Shown here: piece by piece, positions 24,839-33,420 of the stretch
How positions within the stretch are numbered: position 1 is the first letter of the stretch
How the letters are laid out: every line of letters begins with the position of its first letter
Source of the DNA: Nitrososphaerota archaeon
Lineage (GTDB): Archaea; Thermoproteota; Nitrososphaeria; Nitrososphaerales; Gagatemarchaeaceae
Assembly (NCBI GenBank): GCA_029785825.1
Contig: JAFLYY010000001.1
Coordinates: 1-64,000 of the forward strand
Direction of reading: 5' to 3'
Length of the DNA stretch: 64,000 nucleotides
Translations under genes and position numbers: made by a program
The notes under the pieces: generated by a model
The model's input: only the letters and a program-made list of their open reading frames with translations
The model's database searches: none
What the model was told of the DNA's origin: nothing

Positions 24839-26065
24839 TCACGATGTCTTCACGTCTACCGCAGCGCAGCCGACGAACCGTCCAAGCTCTGCGGCTTCTT
24901 CGCGTACCAGTGACGAGACCTCCTCCGAAATGTCCGAGAACGACCTGACCTGGATTTGGAGGGTTCCGTTCTTCGTCGTGTAGGACCACACCCCAGCCGC
25001 CCTGCCGTCAACCAGAAGGACCGGAGAGACCCACCCTGCGGGCCTGTAGACGTGCCCGTGGTCCGTCGGGCTGACTATGTTGCGGTGGGACTTGTGCCCG
25101 AGGAGGAAGGAGTCGAAGAACGGGAGGAGGCGCACGTTGACCTCGTCTAGGTGCGCGCTTTGCAGTTCCTCTAGGTCGCCCGCGAGGACAGAACCGCTTG
25201 AGCCTTCCACGTCAACCTGGACCGTCTCCCCTTCTACGCGGGACCAGACATCCTTCGCATCATCGGCTGTCATCCCCGTCCAGGTGCCGAAGTCCGAGAC
25301 CGTGGACGGTCCGAAAGACCTCAGATACCAGGTGACCAACTCCTTCTCAGCTTCGCGCCGGGGCACGTCTCTCCAGCTTGGTATCCACCTGTCGGCCCGC
25401 ACGAAAGTGGTCTCGTTGCCGATGCTTGGTCCGGAGCAGTAGACTCCCCGAGCGCCAGCCAGGTGCAGGAGATAGTTCGCTGGGAGGGTAAGGCCTCCCA
25501 CCTCGACGCAAGGGACCTTCCGCCTGCTCCCCCACCCCCCTCCGTGCGCGTACTTCACCTTCTGGTGAAGAGCCCTGCTTACCATTTCCGCTAGGACGGA
25601 TTGGGTGACTGGTTCCTGCATCGCCAGAAGCACTTCTTCCACCACCGCGTCGAGCTTCCGTGCCGGTACTCCCTTCGACAGAACCCATCGAATCTCCCGC
25701 TCCGCGCGCAGCGCGCTCCCCCTAACGAAGGTGGCCAATTCGCCCGAGGGGACGAGGAACATCGTCCTCCGCATGCACCAGGCCTTCGCAAGTGTCCTTT
25801 CCTTCCAGAGGGCCGAGTCCAGCCGGGAGAGTTTCACGCCTTTGACTCTCGCCCAGATGGACATCTGTCCTGCCATGAGCAGTTGCGACTGGGCGCCTCC
25901 CATGTCTCTCAATACCGAAGCCAGAGCCGTTCCAGGCTTTCTCCTGACGAGGTTGTGCCTGGAGAGCCTGAAGGCGGCAACCTGCTTCCACGTCACTTTG
26001 ACCGGACCCGGCGCCGGGGCGCTTCTACCGCGATAGAGGCCCAAACTGTCCTTCCCTCGCGTCAC
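24839..26065 (-). CDS. AlkZ/YcaQ-like winged-helix DNA-binding protein (HTH_42)
   Basis: The 408-residue protein matches the HTH_42 superfamily: three winged-helix repeats with VTWKQVAAFRLSRHNL at the start, LWKERTLAKAWCMRRTMFLVPS (about 86-107), LLPFFDSFLLGHKSHRNIV (about 318-336), and VLLVDGRAAGVW near 350. AlkZ and YcaQ are DNA glycosylases that unhook crosslinks or azinomycin lesions, but most family members are untested. The catalytic Gln-x-Gln/Asp motif is not evident by eye. Its GTG start overlaps the stop of the cyclase-like gene (GTGA), so the two are co-translated. Confidence 0.85.
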   Translation of the reverse strand: MTRGKDSLGLYRGRSAPAPGPVKVTWKQVAAFRLSRHNLVRRKPGTALASVLRDMGGAQSQLLMAGQMSIWARVKGVKLSRLDSALWKERTLAKAWCMRRTMFLVPSGELATFVRGSALRAEREIRWVLSKGVPARKLDAVVEEVLLAMQEPVTQSVLAEMVSRALHQKVKYAHGGGWGSRRKVPCVEVGGLTLPANYLLHLAGARGVYCSGPSIGNETTFVRADRWIPSWRDVPRREAEKELVTWYLRSFGPSTVSDFGTWTGMTADDAKDVWSRVEGETVQVDVEGSSGSVLAGDLEELQSAHLDEVNVRLLPFFDSFLLGHKSHRNIVSPTDHGHVYRPAGWVSPVLLVDGRAAGVWSYTTKNGTLQIQVRSFSDISEEVSSLVREEAAELGRFVGCAAVDVKTS

Positions 26066-26763
26066 CTGAACGATATCTGGTACGCTTCCTGCCCGTGGTC
26101 GGGATACTCTTTCGTCTTGGCTACGGTCGCCTGGAGTTCTATGGATCTGCTCAATGACGGTTCGGCCTCGAGCAGATGACCCATCCTGATGTTGCAGAAC
26201 GTCTGGCCTTTTACCGCCGCTTCTGCCATTCGTTTCGCTCCCACTACTGCGTGCCCGATTATCGTGAAGTCTCCGGCTATCTCCTCAAGAGCACAGCGCC
26301 CCGAGTCCACTCCCAGGGCGAGCCCTACATGGGCGGGCAGGTTCCTGGCGTTTTTCCTGTGTTCGGGGAATATCTCAATTTCGAAGGCTTCGTGCGCCTT
26401 CCTGCAGAAGAGCATAGCCTCCCTGAGGAACCTGGAGGGCTTCGTCCCATAGATCCAGTACACCACGAAGCCGTCGCCTGTGAACTTGTCGAACCAACCC
26501 ATGTTCTCGCGGGCGACGCTTCTCATCTTTTCCGTGAACGCGGTGGTGATTGTCGCGTACTCTCTTGAGGATACTGCCTCCCTCATCAGGTGGGTCGACC
26601 CACGGATGTCTCCTATCACGACGTGGATGCCTGTCTGGTCCCCCGCGCCGAGAAGACGAGTGAGCTCTTCTTTGGAGATGGTCTTCTCCCAGTCCGGGGG
26701 TGCGTGCAGGTCGAGCTTCTGGAGCGCCTTTGCCCCCCTGGCGTCGGGCTTCACTTCGGGCAC
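26062..26763 (-). CDS. Class III nucleotidyl cyclase-like protein
   Basis: The 233-residue protein has one cyclase homology domain. The first metal-binding segment VVIGDIRGSTHLM has Asp52, and FDKFTGDGFVVYW holds the second Asp (D97). The C-terminal motif reads DFTIIGHAVVGAKRM (about 165-179). The Arg is kept, but the transition-state Asn of the usual VNxAxR is Gly, so activity is doubtful. No receiver or sensor domain is attached. The GTG start at 26763 has a TTATAA-type box about 22-27 nt upstream. It is first in an operon with the AlkZ-like gene, an unusual pairing. Confidence 0.85.
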   Translation of the reverse strand: MPEVKPDARGAKALQKLDLHAPPDWEKTISKEELTRLLGAGDQTGIHVVIGDIRGSTHLMREAVSSREYATITTAFTEKMRSVARENMGWFDKFTGDGFVVYWIYGTKPSRFLREAMLFCRKAHEAFEIEIFPEHRKNARNLPAHVGLALGVDSGRCALEEIAGDFTIIGHAVVGAKRMAEAAVKGQTFCNIRMGHLLEAEPSLSRSIELQATVAKTKEYPDHGQEAYQISFR

Positions 26764-27001
26764 ACCGGTTAATTTCTGGCCTTATAACTGGATTCGCACT
26801 CATCAGCCACCGGACCGCACCCAGGGCGTTCGGCGCGACGTCTCCTCACGAGGGCGGTCGGTCACAGCCGACGAAACTTCGGGCCAGGCCGCCCGGGGGC
26901 TGCCGCCGTTGTCAAAGGCTGCCCCTCTCGTTACCAACAACGACCGGTGGAATACCGTCCGACGAGAAAAGACTATAGCCAGACATACTGATCGACCCGA
27001 T

Positions 27002-27595
27002 ATGAAATCTAGGGTCGGGATCATCGGGAAAGGCAATGTAGGAAACATCCTGAAGGACGGCCTCGAAAGGGCGGGCTATCAGGTCAGGGCAGTTGGGAAC
27101 GAACCAAGGGCCGTCGTCGAGACGGCGAAGTGGGCAGAGCTGATCATCCTCGCCGTGCCCTTCAAAGCCCTTGACGACGCGGTCAAGGAGATGGGAGACA
27201 GTGTCAACGGCAAACCTCTCGTCGATGTCACCAACCTCTACTCTCCGGAGATGCTGGCCGCCGTCGGATCTAAGAGCGGTGCCGAGGTACTCCAGGAAAA
27301 GGCGGGGAAGGCCAAGGTCGTGAAGGCGTTCAACACTCACTTCGCGAAGAACATGTCCCGGGGCCGCATCGGGGACGAGCAGCTTACCTTCTTCGTAGCA
27401 GGGGATGACAAGGACGCGAAGGCGAAAACATTGGAGCTGGGCAAGGATCTCGGCTTCGACCCTGTGGACGCGGGCCCCCTGTCCAATGCAAAGCTCCTCG
27501 AGTCCCTCGGGAACTTGAACATCCAGCTGGGTTACGCCCTTGGGCTGGGCGCCGACATCGGGTTCAAGTTGGTCAGGGCGCAGACGCCGCCCTAG
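27002..27595 (+). CDS. F420-dependent NADP reductase-like protein (F420_oxidored domain)
   Basis: The 197-residue protein begins with a Rossmann motif RVGIIGKGNVGNILKDGL (about 4-21). It contains AELIILAVPFKALDDAV (about 47-63), VKAFNTHFAKNM (near 105) and a C-terminal KLLESLGNLNIQLGYALGLG. The pattern follows the FNO/NADP oxidoreductase F420-dependent family, which moves hydride between F420H2 and NADP. Stand-alone relatives with other substrates exist. The ATG at 27002 has an ACTATA box about 30 nt upstream. Confidence 0.87.
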   Translation: MKSRVGIIGKGNVGNILKDGLERAGYQVRAVGNEPRAVVETAKWAELIILAVPFKALDDAVKEMGDSVNGKPLVDVTNLYSPEMLAAVGSKSGAEVLQEKAGKAKVVKAFNTHFAKNMSRGRIGDEQLTFFVAGDDKDAKAKTLELGKDLGFDPVDAGPLSNAKLLESLGNLNIQLGYALGLGADIGFKLVRAQTPP

Positions 27596-27726
27596 CGCCC
27601 CTGGAAGCCTCGCCAGGGCCCTTCATCGCAGGGCGGAAGGAGACGTTGACTCATTTTGACTGCTCAGGAAACCGGTCTTGACCGAGCCAACTTATGCCGA
27701 GGGCCGCTTTCATCCCGTAGGGGGTT

Positions 27727-28062
27727 CTGACGGACTTTCAGCTAGCGAAGGCCAGGGGCGAGTCTCTGAAGAGGGTTTCAAACGACTGGGTTGGCGTCGC
27801 ATCGTCCCTCGAATCTGAAGAGGCCGCTAGGCGCCTGGGGGACCTCAGCCATCCTCCAGACAGGAGGAAGGCAATGCGTAGTACCGGTCTGGCCCTGGCG
27901 GCAGCGCCGGAGCCTGTGACCACGGTCGCCGGCGTCGCTCTTCTCGTAGGCTCGTTGGCAATGAACGACGAGCCAGCCACTCTCGGCACCGTGAGCGACG
28001 CTCTCCACACGGATACGAAGGAACTCTCATCCATGCTGGATGGCCTCGATCTTTCGCTCTGA
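27727..28062 (+). CDS. Small conserved-looking hypothetical protein, probable CTG start
   Basis: The 111-residue frame shows protein-like composition from 27727: helical RGESLKRVSNDWVGVASSLE, then a hydrophobic segment APEPVTTVAGVALLVGSLAM near 59-78, and a charged C-terminus. I have the impression of similar small archaeal proteins with a PDPITTVPGVAL-like stretch, but cannot confirm it. The first ATG in frame (27874) would remove the N-terminal half. A CTG at 27727 with CTTATG about 35 nt upstream fits the leaderless pattern better. The function is unknown. Confidence 0.5.
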   Translation: MTDFQLAKARGESLKRVSNDWVGVASSLESEEAARRLGDLSHPPDRRKAMRSTGLALAAAPEPVTTVAGVALLVGSLAMNDEPATLGTVSDALHTDTKELSSMLDGLDLSL

Positions 28063-28326
28063 ACCGTTCCGCCAACCCGTCGCAGCCCCTTCGTGGTGTC
28101 CCGCGGCAGGTCTGACTGACTAGAGGCCTCCCGGCTATGTCGATTCCAGGTCCTCGGATCTCCGCGGATTGGCGCAGTGGCTCTTGCATTTGGCATCCTG
28201 CGGCCCACATCTGGTTCAGCAGCTGGCCATGGACCGGCCCCACGACACAGGAGTCTGCTACATAACGGATGACGGCCGTCTGGCTGGTCCTCATGACGTC
28301 GAAGGCCTGGACGCGGTTGACCCTCG

Positions 28327-29871
28327 TCACGCAGTCGTAGATCTGTACTTCGGCGGGGCGCGGTGGCGGGTGGCCTGTTCGTAGGAGTACGCGAGCCTGA
28401 CAAGTTTCGGTTCACTGTAGGCGCGCCCCATGAACGTGATCCCAACCGGGAGCCCGAACACGAACCCAGCGGGGACCGTGATGGCAGGATAGCCAGCGAG
28501 AGCCGTGGGCTGTGATGAGCCTCCCAATCCGTGGTCTCCGTTGACATGGTCGATTACCCACGCGGGAGATGTCGTGGGGGCCACCAAGGCGTCTAACTGG
28601 TGCTTCTCCATAACGTCGTCTATTCCCCTTTCCCTGGAGCGGCGGCGGTTCTTCTTCAGCGCCCGGAGGTATTTCCCGTCCTTCAGGCCCTTGGTCTCCT
28701 GCGCCTTCAAGAACAGGTCCTGGCCGAAGTACTTTAGCTCCTCCTCCCCGTGGTCTTTGTTGAACCCTATCACGTCATTCAGCGACCTGACCTTTGATTT
28801 CTCCAGCCCTGCGAGGTAGCCGTCTAGGTCCGTCTTGAACTCATAGAGGAGCACGGTCATCTCGTCCTCTGACGACGACATCTCTTTCGCAGTCGGGATG
28901 TCAGCAGGGTCGATTATCTTCGCTCCCAGCTTCCGCATCTGCCCTATTGCGGCTTCTACGATCTCATCAGTCCTCTCACTGTAGCCGTAGTACCCTTGGC
29001 GTGGCACTCCGATGCGGGCACCTCTGAGCCCATCGCGGTCGAGGAATTTCGTGTAGTCTCTGTGTAACCTGCCCGCACTCGTACGCGTCTCGGGGTCGTC
29101 TCTGTCGACGCCCGTCATGGCTCCGAGCATGGTCGCGGCGTCTGCCACCGTCCGCGCCATGGGGCCGACAGTGTCCTGGCTGTGGGCTATGGGGACCACT
29201 CCGGCTCTGGAGATGAGGCCCAGCGTAGGCTTGATACCGACTATCCCGTTGACGGAGGACGGGCACAATATCGAACCGTCGGTCTCGGTCCCGACGGCGC
29301 AGGCCGCGAGGTTCGCAGCCACGGCCACAGCCGAGCCGGAGCTAGAGCCACACGGGGACCTGTCGAGGGCGTAGGGGTTGAGCACCTGGCCTCCTCTCCC
29401 GCTCCAGCCGCTGGAGGAACCGCTCGACCTGAAGTTCGCCCATTCGCTCAGGTTGGACTTCGCGAGGATGACCGCCCCGGCCTTCCTCAGCCTCCGAGCT
29501 GCGAACGCCTCCTTCTTCGGGCGGGATCCCACCAGAGCCAGGGACCCGGCGGTCGTCTCCATCTTGTCAGCGGTCGTAATATTGTCCTTGAGCACTACGG
29601 GTATCCCATGCAGCACCCCGCGGGGGCCCTTCCTTTCCCTCTCGTCATCCAGGCTGCGGGCGATTTCCAATGCGTCGGGGTTCACCTGGATGATCGAGTG
29701 CAGGCCGGGGCCGTGCGCGTCCAACGCCTCTATCCGCCGAAGATACCAGCCGACGAGCTGTTCGGAGGTGATTCGACCGCGGTCCATGGCGGCCTGGAGC
29801 TCAGAGATTGTCGCCTCCTCAAAGGACTTCGGCAATTGCCCGTCGAAGCCGAACTGCATCTGTAAAACCAT
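28327..29871 (-). CDS. Amidase signature family hydrolase
   Basis: The 514-residue protein has the full amidase signature. The catalytic Lys is in PVVLKDNITT (K95), the cis-Ser cluster in CGSSSGSAVAVAANLAA (about 174-190), and the nucleophile Ser in GTETDGSI (S200). It continues with IKPTLGLISRAGVVP and QDTVGPMARTVADAA. Family members hydrolyse amides or, in GatA, make Gln-tRNA; the absence of GatB/GatC neighbours argues for a free amidase. The ATG at 29871 is used, and an internal Met five codons on is possible. Confidence 0.9.
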   Translation of the reverse strand: MVLQMQFGFDGQLPKSFEEATISELQAAMDRGRITSEQLVGWYLRRIEALDAHGPGLHSIIQVNPDALEIARSLDDERERKGPRGVLHGIPVVLKDNITTADKMETTAGSLALVGSRPKKEAFAARRLRKAGAVILAKSNLSEWANFRSSGSSSGWSGRGGQVLNPYALDRSPCGSSSGSAVAVAANLAACAVGTETDGSILCPSSVNGIVGIKPTLGLISRAGVVPIAHSQDTVGPMARTVADAATMLGAMTGVDRDDPETRTSAGRLHRDYTKFLDRDGLRGARIGVPRQGYYGYSERTDEIVEAAIGQMRKLGAKIIDPADIPTAKEMSSSEDEMTVLLYEFKTDLDGYLAGLEKSKVRSLNDVIGFNKDHGEEELKYFGQDLFLKAQETKGLKDGKYLRALKKNRRRSRERGIDDVMEKHQLDALVAPTTSPAWVIDHVNGDHGLGGSSQPTALAGYPAITVPAGFVFGLPVGITFMGRAYSEPKLVRLAYSYEQATRHRAPPKYRSTTA

Positions 29872-29875
29872 TTGG

Positions 29876-30363
29876 TATCCGGCCTGGTCCCACTTGGTCG
29901 GATTCCGGGCCTCTACGGGATGATGAGCGCGAAGTGGGTCAACAGGGTGTCTGTGACAAGTCCGGTGTACGAAGGCTACTGGCAGACCAGATGGTGGACA
30001 AACAGCGCGGCGATATACACCGAAGCTTTCGTCGTCCTTCCCTCGACCTCATCTGCAAGCATATCCCAGGCGGAGGTTCAACCATTGTCGCCGGGTACGC
30101 GTTCGCTGGTGACAGGGGGTATCCAAGGCGGAGGTCAACTTCGACAACTGAATGACATGGGAAGAGGCGGAGTTGAAACCTCACATCTCCGACCTGACTC
30201 GGGCCCTCTGGGCCTACGAGTGGACCCCCGCTGGTCTGGGCGAATACTAGGTAATCGCAAGGGCCGCGGACGGGACAGGGCAGGTCCAGACATCTCGGTC
30301 GAGGGGGACCTTCCCTAACGGGGCCACAGGGTACGTCCCGAGGACCCTCCAGGTCACCGACTA
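29876..30363 (+). pseudogene. Decayed C-terminal part of a sulfite-oxidase-type molybdopterin oxidoreductase
   Basis: Three different frames read in succession like the Mo-co dimerisation domain of sulfite-oxidase family enzymes. Frame one gives YGMMSAKWVNRVSV and YEGYWQTRWWTNSA (about 29918-30010). After a shift, VAGYAFAGDRG follows. After another, MTWEEAELKPHIS, LWAYEWTPAGLGEY, an in-frame TAG at about 30247, and VIARAADGTGQVQT with a tail to the TAA near 30361. The catalytic domain is missing upstream. At least two frameshifts plus a nonsense codon indicate an inactivated gene. It lies inside the Mo-cofactor gene block, next to moeA. Confidence 0.75.
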
Positions 30364-30399
30364 AAAGGCCAAAGCACGGCATCGGGTGGCGCCGAAGCG

Positions 30400-31641
30400 A
30401 TGGCCTGGGAGAAGGAAGGGTACACGACGGTCGAAGATGCACTCCGCAAGGTGAAACGGTGTCTCCGGGCAGAGGTGAAGACAGAGACCGTCGCGACGAA
30501 AGAGTCGTTCGGCAGGATCGCAGCGCGCGATCTCTTCTCTCCCTCTGACATGCCGCCGTTCGACATCTCCCACATGGACGGCTTCGCCGTCATTGCCTCG
30601 GACCTGAAAACGGCGACGAAAACCAGGCCGACGGTCCTGAAGATGGCGGGAGAATCGAAGCTCGGAGCAAAACCGGGGCCGTCAGCAAGGCATCGGCAGG
30701 CCATCCACGTCTTCACCGGAAGTCCCGTTCCCCCAGGGGCTGATGCAGTGATACCTCTTGAGCGGGCGGAGGTGCGGGAGGGCGTGATTTCCGTGGCCTA
30801 CCCCCCAGACCGCGGGAGCTTCGTTTATGCGAAAGGGAACGATCTTCGAAAGGGGGAGAGGGTGGTGAAAAAGGGGCAGACCATCAGGGCCCAGGACGTA
30901 GGCGCCCTCCTGAGTCTCGGTCTGAAGAAGGTGCGCGTGAGGCGGAGGCTCCTGGCTTCGGTGATAGCAACAGGAAGCGAGCTGACAGACGAAGTGGAGC
31001 CGGCACAGGAGAAGGTGGTTAACAGCCACGGCCCGTACTTCCTCTCGCTTTTGCATGCCTTGGGGTGCGTCCCGGTCGACATGGGGGTTGCGAAGGACGA
31101 CCCGGCCGAGATACGGGGCGCACTACGGACGGCATTGGCGAGGTCGGACTTCGTCCTCACTCTGGGTGGAACTTCGGTTGGGCGGGCGGACCTGGTGGGG
31201 GAGGCTGTCAGGTCCCTGGGCCCGGCTGTCTTCGTCCAAGGGATCAAGATGGACAGGGGTAGGGTGGCGGGCATCGCAGTCATCGAGGGGAAGCCTGTCC
31301 TGATGATGCCGGGGCCGATACAGGGGGCAATGAATGCCTTCGTCCTCCTCGGCGCCAGGGTGATCGGTTGGTTGCAGGGGGGCGGAAAGATAGGGGTTGA
31401 AGTGAGCTGTCCTCTGGAAGGCCAATGGGAGGCCAGGAAGAGGTTCTCCCACTTCAGAAAGGTGCTCTACGTCAAGCTCGTCCCTGGGGACCGGACGTCC
31501 GCCCGGCCTCTAGCTGGAGACACCGAGTCAATCAAAGTCCTGTGCGAAGCGGATGGCTACGTGGTAGTGCCAGAGGAAGTCGCCCACCTCGCAGAAGGGA
31601 GCGTCGTCCGGGTCAACCTCTTTCCCGGGTTCTCCTTCTAG
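30400..31641 (+). CDS. moeA: Molybdopterin molybdotransferase MoeA
   Basis: The 413-residue protein has MoeA domains in order: the N-terminal DMPPFDISHMDGFAV (about 49-63), GSPVPPGADAVIPLE (about 109-123), DVGALLSLGLKKVRV, the MogA-like core IATGSELTD with LTLGGTSVGRADLV, and the C-terminal beta barrel. MoeA inserts molybdate into adenylylated molybdopterin. The ATG at 30400 has CTAAAAG about 35 nt upstream. It is convergent with moaE (4-nt overlap). Confidence 0.92.
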   Translation: MAWEKEGYTTVEDALRKVKRCLRAEVKTETVATKESFGRIAARDLFSPSDMPPFDISHMDGFAVIASDLKTATKTRPTVLKMAGESKLGAKPGPSARHRQAIHVFTGSPVPPGADAVIPLERAEVREGVISVAYPPDRGSFVYAKGNDLRKGERVVKKGQTIRAQDVGALLSLGLKKVRVRRRLLASVIATGSELTDEVEPAQEKVVNSHGPYFLSLLHALGCVPVDMGVAKDDPAEIRGALRTALARSDFVLTLGGTSVGRADLVGEAVRSLGPAVFVQGIKMDRGRVAGIAVIEGKPVLMMPGPIQGAMNAFVLLGARVIGWLQGGGKIGVEVSCPLEGQWEARKRFSHFRKVLYVKLVPGDRTSARPLAGDTESIKVLCEADGYVVVPEEVAHLAEGSVVRVNLFPGFSF

Positions 31642-32069
31642 GCCTCGATGGGCTCTCCCTTCGTCCAAGCCTCTCCGCCGCCGGGGAGGCTCTCTCTCTT
31701 CCAGAGGGGAAGAGTCCGCTTTATGGTGTCTATGGCGTACCTGCACGCCTCGAACGCCTCGGCCCTGTGCTCCGAGGCTACAGCCACTGCCACGCTCACC
31801 TCCCCGATGCGGAGCCTGCCATACCTGTGGACCATCACCATCTTCCTGACGGGCCATTTCATCCTCACTTCAGCCTCAATGGCTGACATCTTCTTCTCAG
31901 CCATCCCCCTGTAAACTTGGTACTCCAGCCCTCTGACCGCCTTCCCTTCGTTCCTGTCCCTGACAGTCCCGAGGAAGAGCGCCGTCCCTCCGGCCGAGGG
32001 GTCCCGCACCGCCCGCAGGATCTTCGCGACGTCGATGGGGGCTCTGGTTATCCTGACGGTCGAGGCCAA
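31638..32069 (-). CDS. moaE: Molybdopterin synthase large subunit MoaE
   Basis: The 143-residue protein has the MoaE pattern: ALFLGTVRDRNEGKAVRGLEYQ (about 29-50), VHRYGRLRIGEVSVAVAVAS (about 80-99), a conserved Lys in TIKRTLPLWKRE, and GGEAW. With MoaD it converts precursor Z (cPMP) to molybdopterin. It follows moaD after 1 nt, in an operon moaA-moaD-moaE. Confidence 0.93.
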   Translation of the reverse strand: MASTVRITRAPIDVAKILRAVRDPSAGGTALFLGTVRDRNEGKAVRGLEYQVYRGMAEKKMSAIEAEVRMKWPVRKMVMVHRYGRLRIGEVSVAVAVASEHRAEAFEACRYAIDTIKRTLPLWKRESLPGGGEAWTKGEPIEA

Positions 32070-32070
32070 C

Positions 32071-32310
32071 CTATCCTCCCGCCACCGGAGGGAGCACTCC
32101 GACTTCGTCCCCTTCGTTGAGCGCAGTCCCGAGTTCAGCGACGTCGAAATTGACCGAGAACTTGAGCGACCCTCTCAGAGAGCTCAGGGCAGGGTGCGCC
32201 TCCTCCAGCATCCTGGCCAGGTCTCGCACTGACGACCCGACGGGGACGGTCACGGCCTCGGACTCGGCAGACGCAAGCTCCCTGGCCGAGGCGAAGTACC
32301 GCACTTTCAA
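32071..32310 (-). CDS. moaD: Molybdopterin synthase sulfur carrier subunit MoaD
   Basis: The 79-residue ubiquitin-like protein ends in VLPPVAGG, whose terminal Gly-Gly is adenylylated and thiocarboxylated by MoeB. The N-terminus KVRYFASARELA is typical. It lies 12 nt downstream of moaA and 1 nt upstream of moaE. A second MoaD-like gene is at 35670. Confidence 0.93.
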   Translation of the reverse strand: MKVRYFASARELASAESEAVTVPVGSSVRDLARMLEEAHPALSSLRGSLKFSVNFDVAELGTALNEGDEVGVLPPVAGG

Positions 32311-32322
32311 CCTCGTATGTCG

Positions 32323-33339
32323 TCACCCTCCAATGGCGTTCATGTTCCTGGGCTTGGCCCAGCCGTCGTTTATCCAGGGCATATATCCCACCCCATCCGG
32401 CTTCTTCCAGACCGCGGCCAGAATCTTCTTCGCCAGCTCCTCGTCGCTCGCGCCGTTCCTAACCGCGCCCCTGAGGTCGTGATATTCGGTGTCGAAGAGG
32501 CACGACAGCAGCTTCCCGTCAGCCGTGAGCCTGACCCTGTCGCAGTCGTCGCAGAACGGCTCGCTCATGGGCGTAATCAATCCGAGGCTCCCCTTCCCAT
32601 CCTCGAACTCCCAGAGCGCAGAAGTTTCCGCAGACCCTCGCCCCCGGTGGACCATCGGATACTTGGCCGACACCCTGTCGACTATCTCCTTTCCGCTGAC
32701 CACCCTGTCGTGGCTCCAGATGCCAAGCCCGTCGAGGGGCATGAACTCTATGAACCGTATCGCAATACGCCGCTCGCGGGCATATTCGACCAGCTCAAGC
32801 ATTTCGTCGTCGTTGAAGCCACGTATGGCCACCGAATTGATTTTCACCGGGTTCAGCCCCTCGCCCACGGCCTTGTCGATGCCGCGGAGGACCCTCGGGA
32901 GGGCGTCGATGCCAGATATCTTGGCGAACCTGTCTGCCCTGAGGCTGTGGAGGCTTACTGTGACCCCTCTCAGCCCGGCATCCCGAAGCTGCTTCGCCTT
33001 CTGCTCCAGGTGCCATCCGTTGGTCGTCATGTCCACGCTCCGAATGCCCTGGACTTGCACAAGCGACTTCACCAGGCGCTCTAGGTCCCTTCGAAGGAGA
33101 GGTTCCCCACCGGTGACTCGAATCTTCTCTATCCCGAGCGAGGCCAGTACCCTCGCTATCCTCTCGACCTCCTCGAAGCTCAATATCTCTTCCTGTGGGA
33201 TCCATGACACCTTGTCCTTATCGGGCATGCAGAACAGGCAGGCGAAGTTGCACCGGTCCGTGACTGAAATCCTCAGTTTCTTGGCGACTCTCCCCTTCCT
33301 ATCCAGCAGCTTCCTTCCACCGACTGCGGCCCCTTCCAT
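32323..33339 (-). CDS. moaA: GTP 3',8-cyclase MoaA (radical SAM)
   Basis: The 338-residue protein has the radical SAM motif CNFACLFC, the GGEPLLR motif, and a second cluster site near the C-terminus (FCDDCDRVRLTADGKLLSC). It ends with Gly-Gly (MNAIGG), needed for maturation of cPMP synthesis. It makes 3',8-cyclo-GTP with MoaC completing cPMP. The ATG at 33339 is chosen over GTG 33354 because GTTTTTACGG (33363-33372) lies about 28 nt upstream. It is first in the moaADE operon, divergent from moaCB. Confidence 0.93.
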   Translation of the reverse strand: MEGAAVGGRKLLDRKGRVAKKLRISVTDRCNFACLFCMPDKDKVSWIPQEEILSFEEVERIARVLASLGIEKIRVTGGEPLLRRDLERLVKSLVQVQGIRSVDMTTNGWHLEQKAKQLRDAGLRGVTVSLHSLRADRFAKISGIDALPRVLRGIDKAVGEGLNPVKINSVAIRGFNDDEMLELVEYARERRIAIRFIEFMPLDGLGIWSHDRVVSGKEIVDRVSAKYPMVHRGRGSAETSALWEFEDGKGSLGLITPMSEPFCDDCDRVRLTADGKLLSCLFDTEYHDLRGAVRNGASDEELAKKILAAVWKKPDGVGYMPWINDGWAKPRNMNAIGG

Positions 33340-33362
33340 CTGAGGCCGAACCACACCGTCTC

Positions 33363-33397
33363 CGTAAAAACGTTCCCGGCGAGGGAACGGCTATAAC
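33363..33397. promoter_or_regulatory. Divergent promoters of moaADE and moaCB
   Basis: The minus-strand TATA-like element is at 33363-33372 (for moaA) and the plus-strand GCTATAAC at 33390-33397 (for moaC, 24-31 nt before its GTG). The tight spacing suggests coordinated transcription of cPMP genes. Confidence 0.5.
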
Positions 33398-33420
33398 GGG
33401 CGGAGTGGAACTGACGGGAC

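Noticed and set aside
27738-28547. 269-codon minus-strand frame
   Set aside because: Its composition is atypical and it overlaps the amidase 3' end and a more plausible plus-strand small gene.
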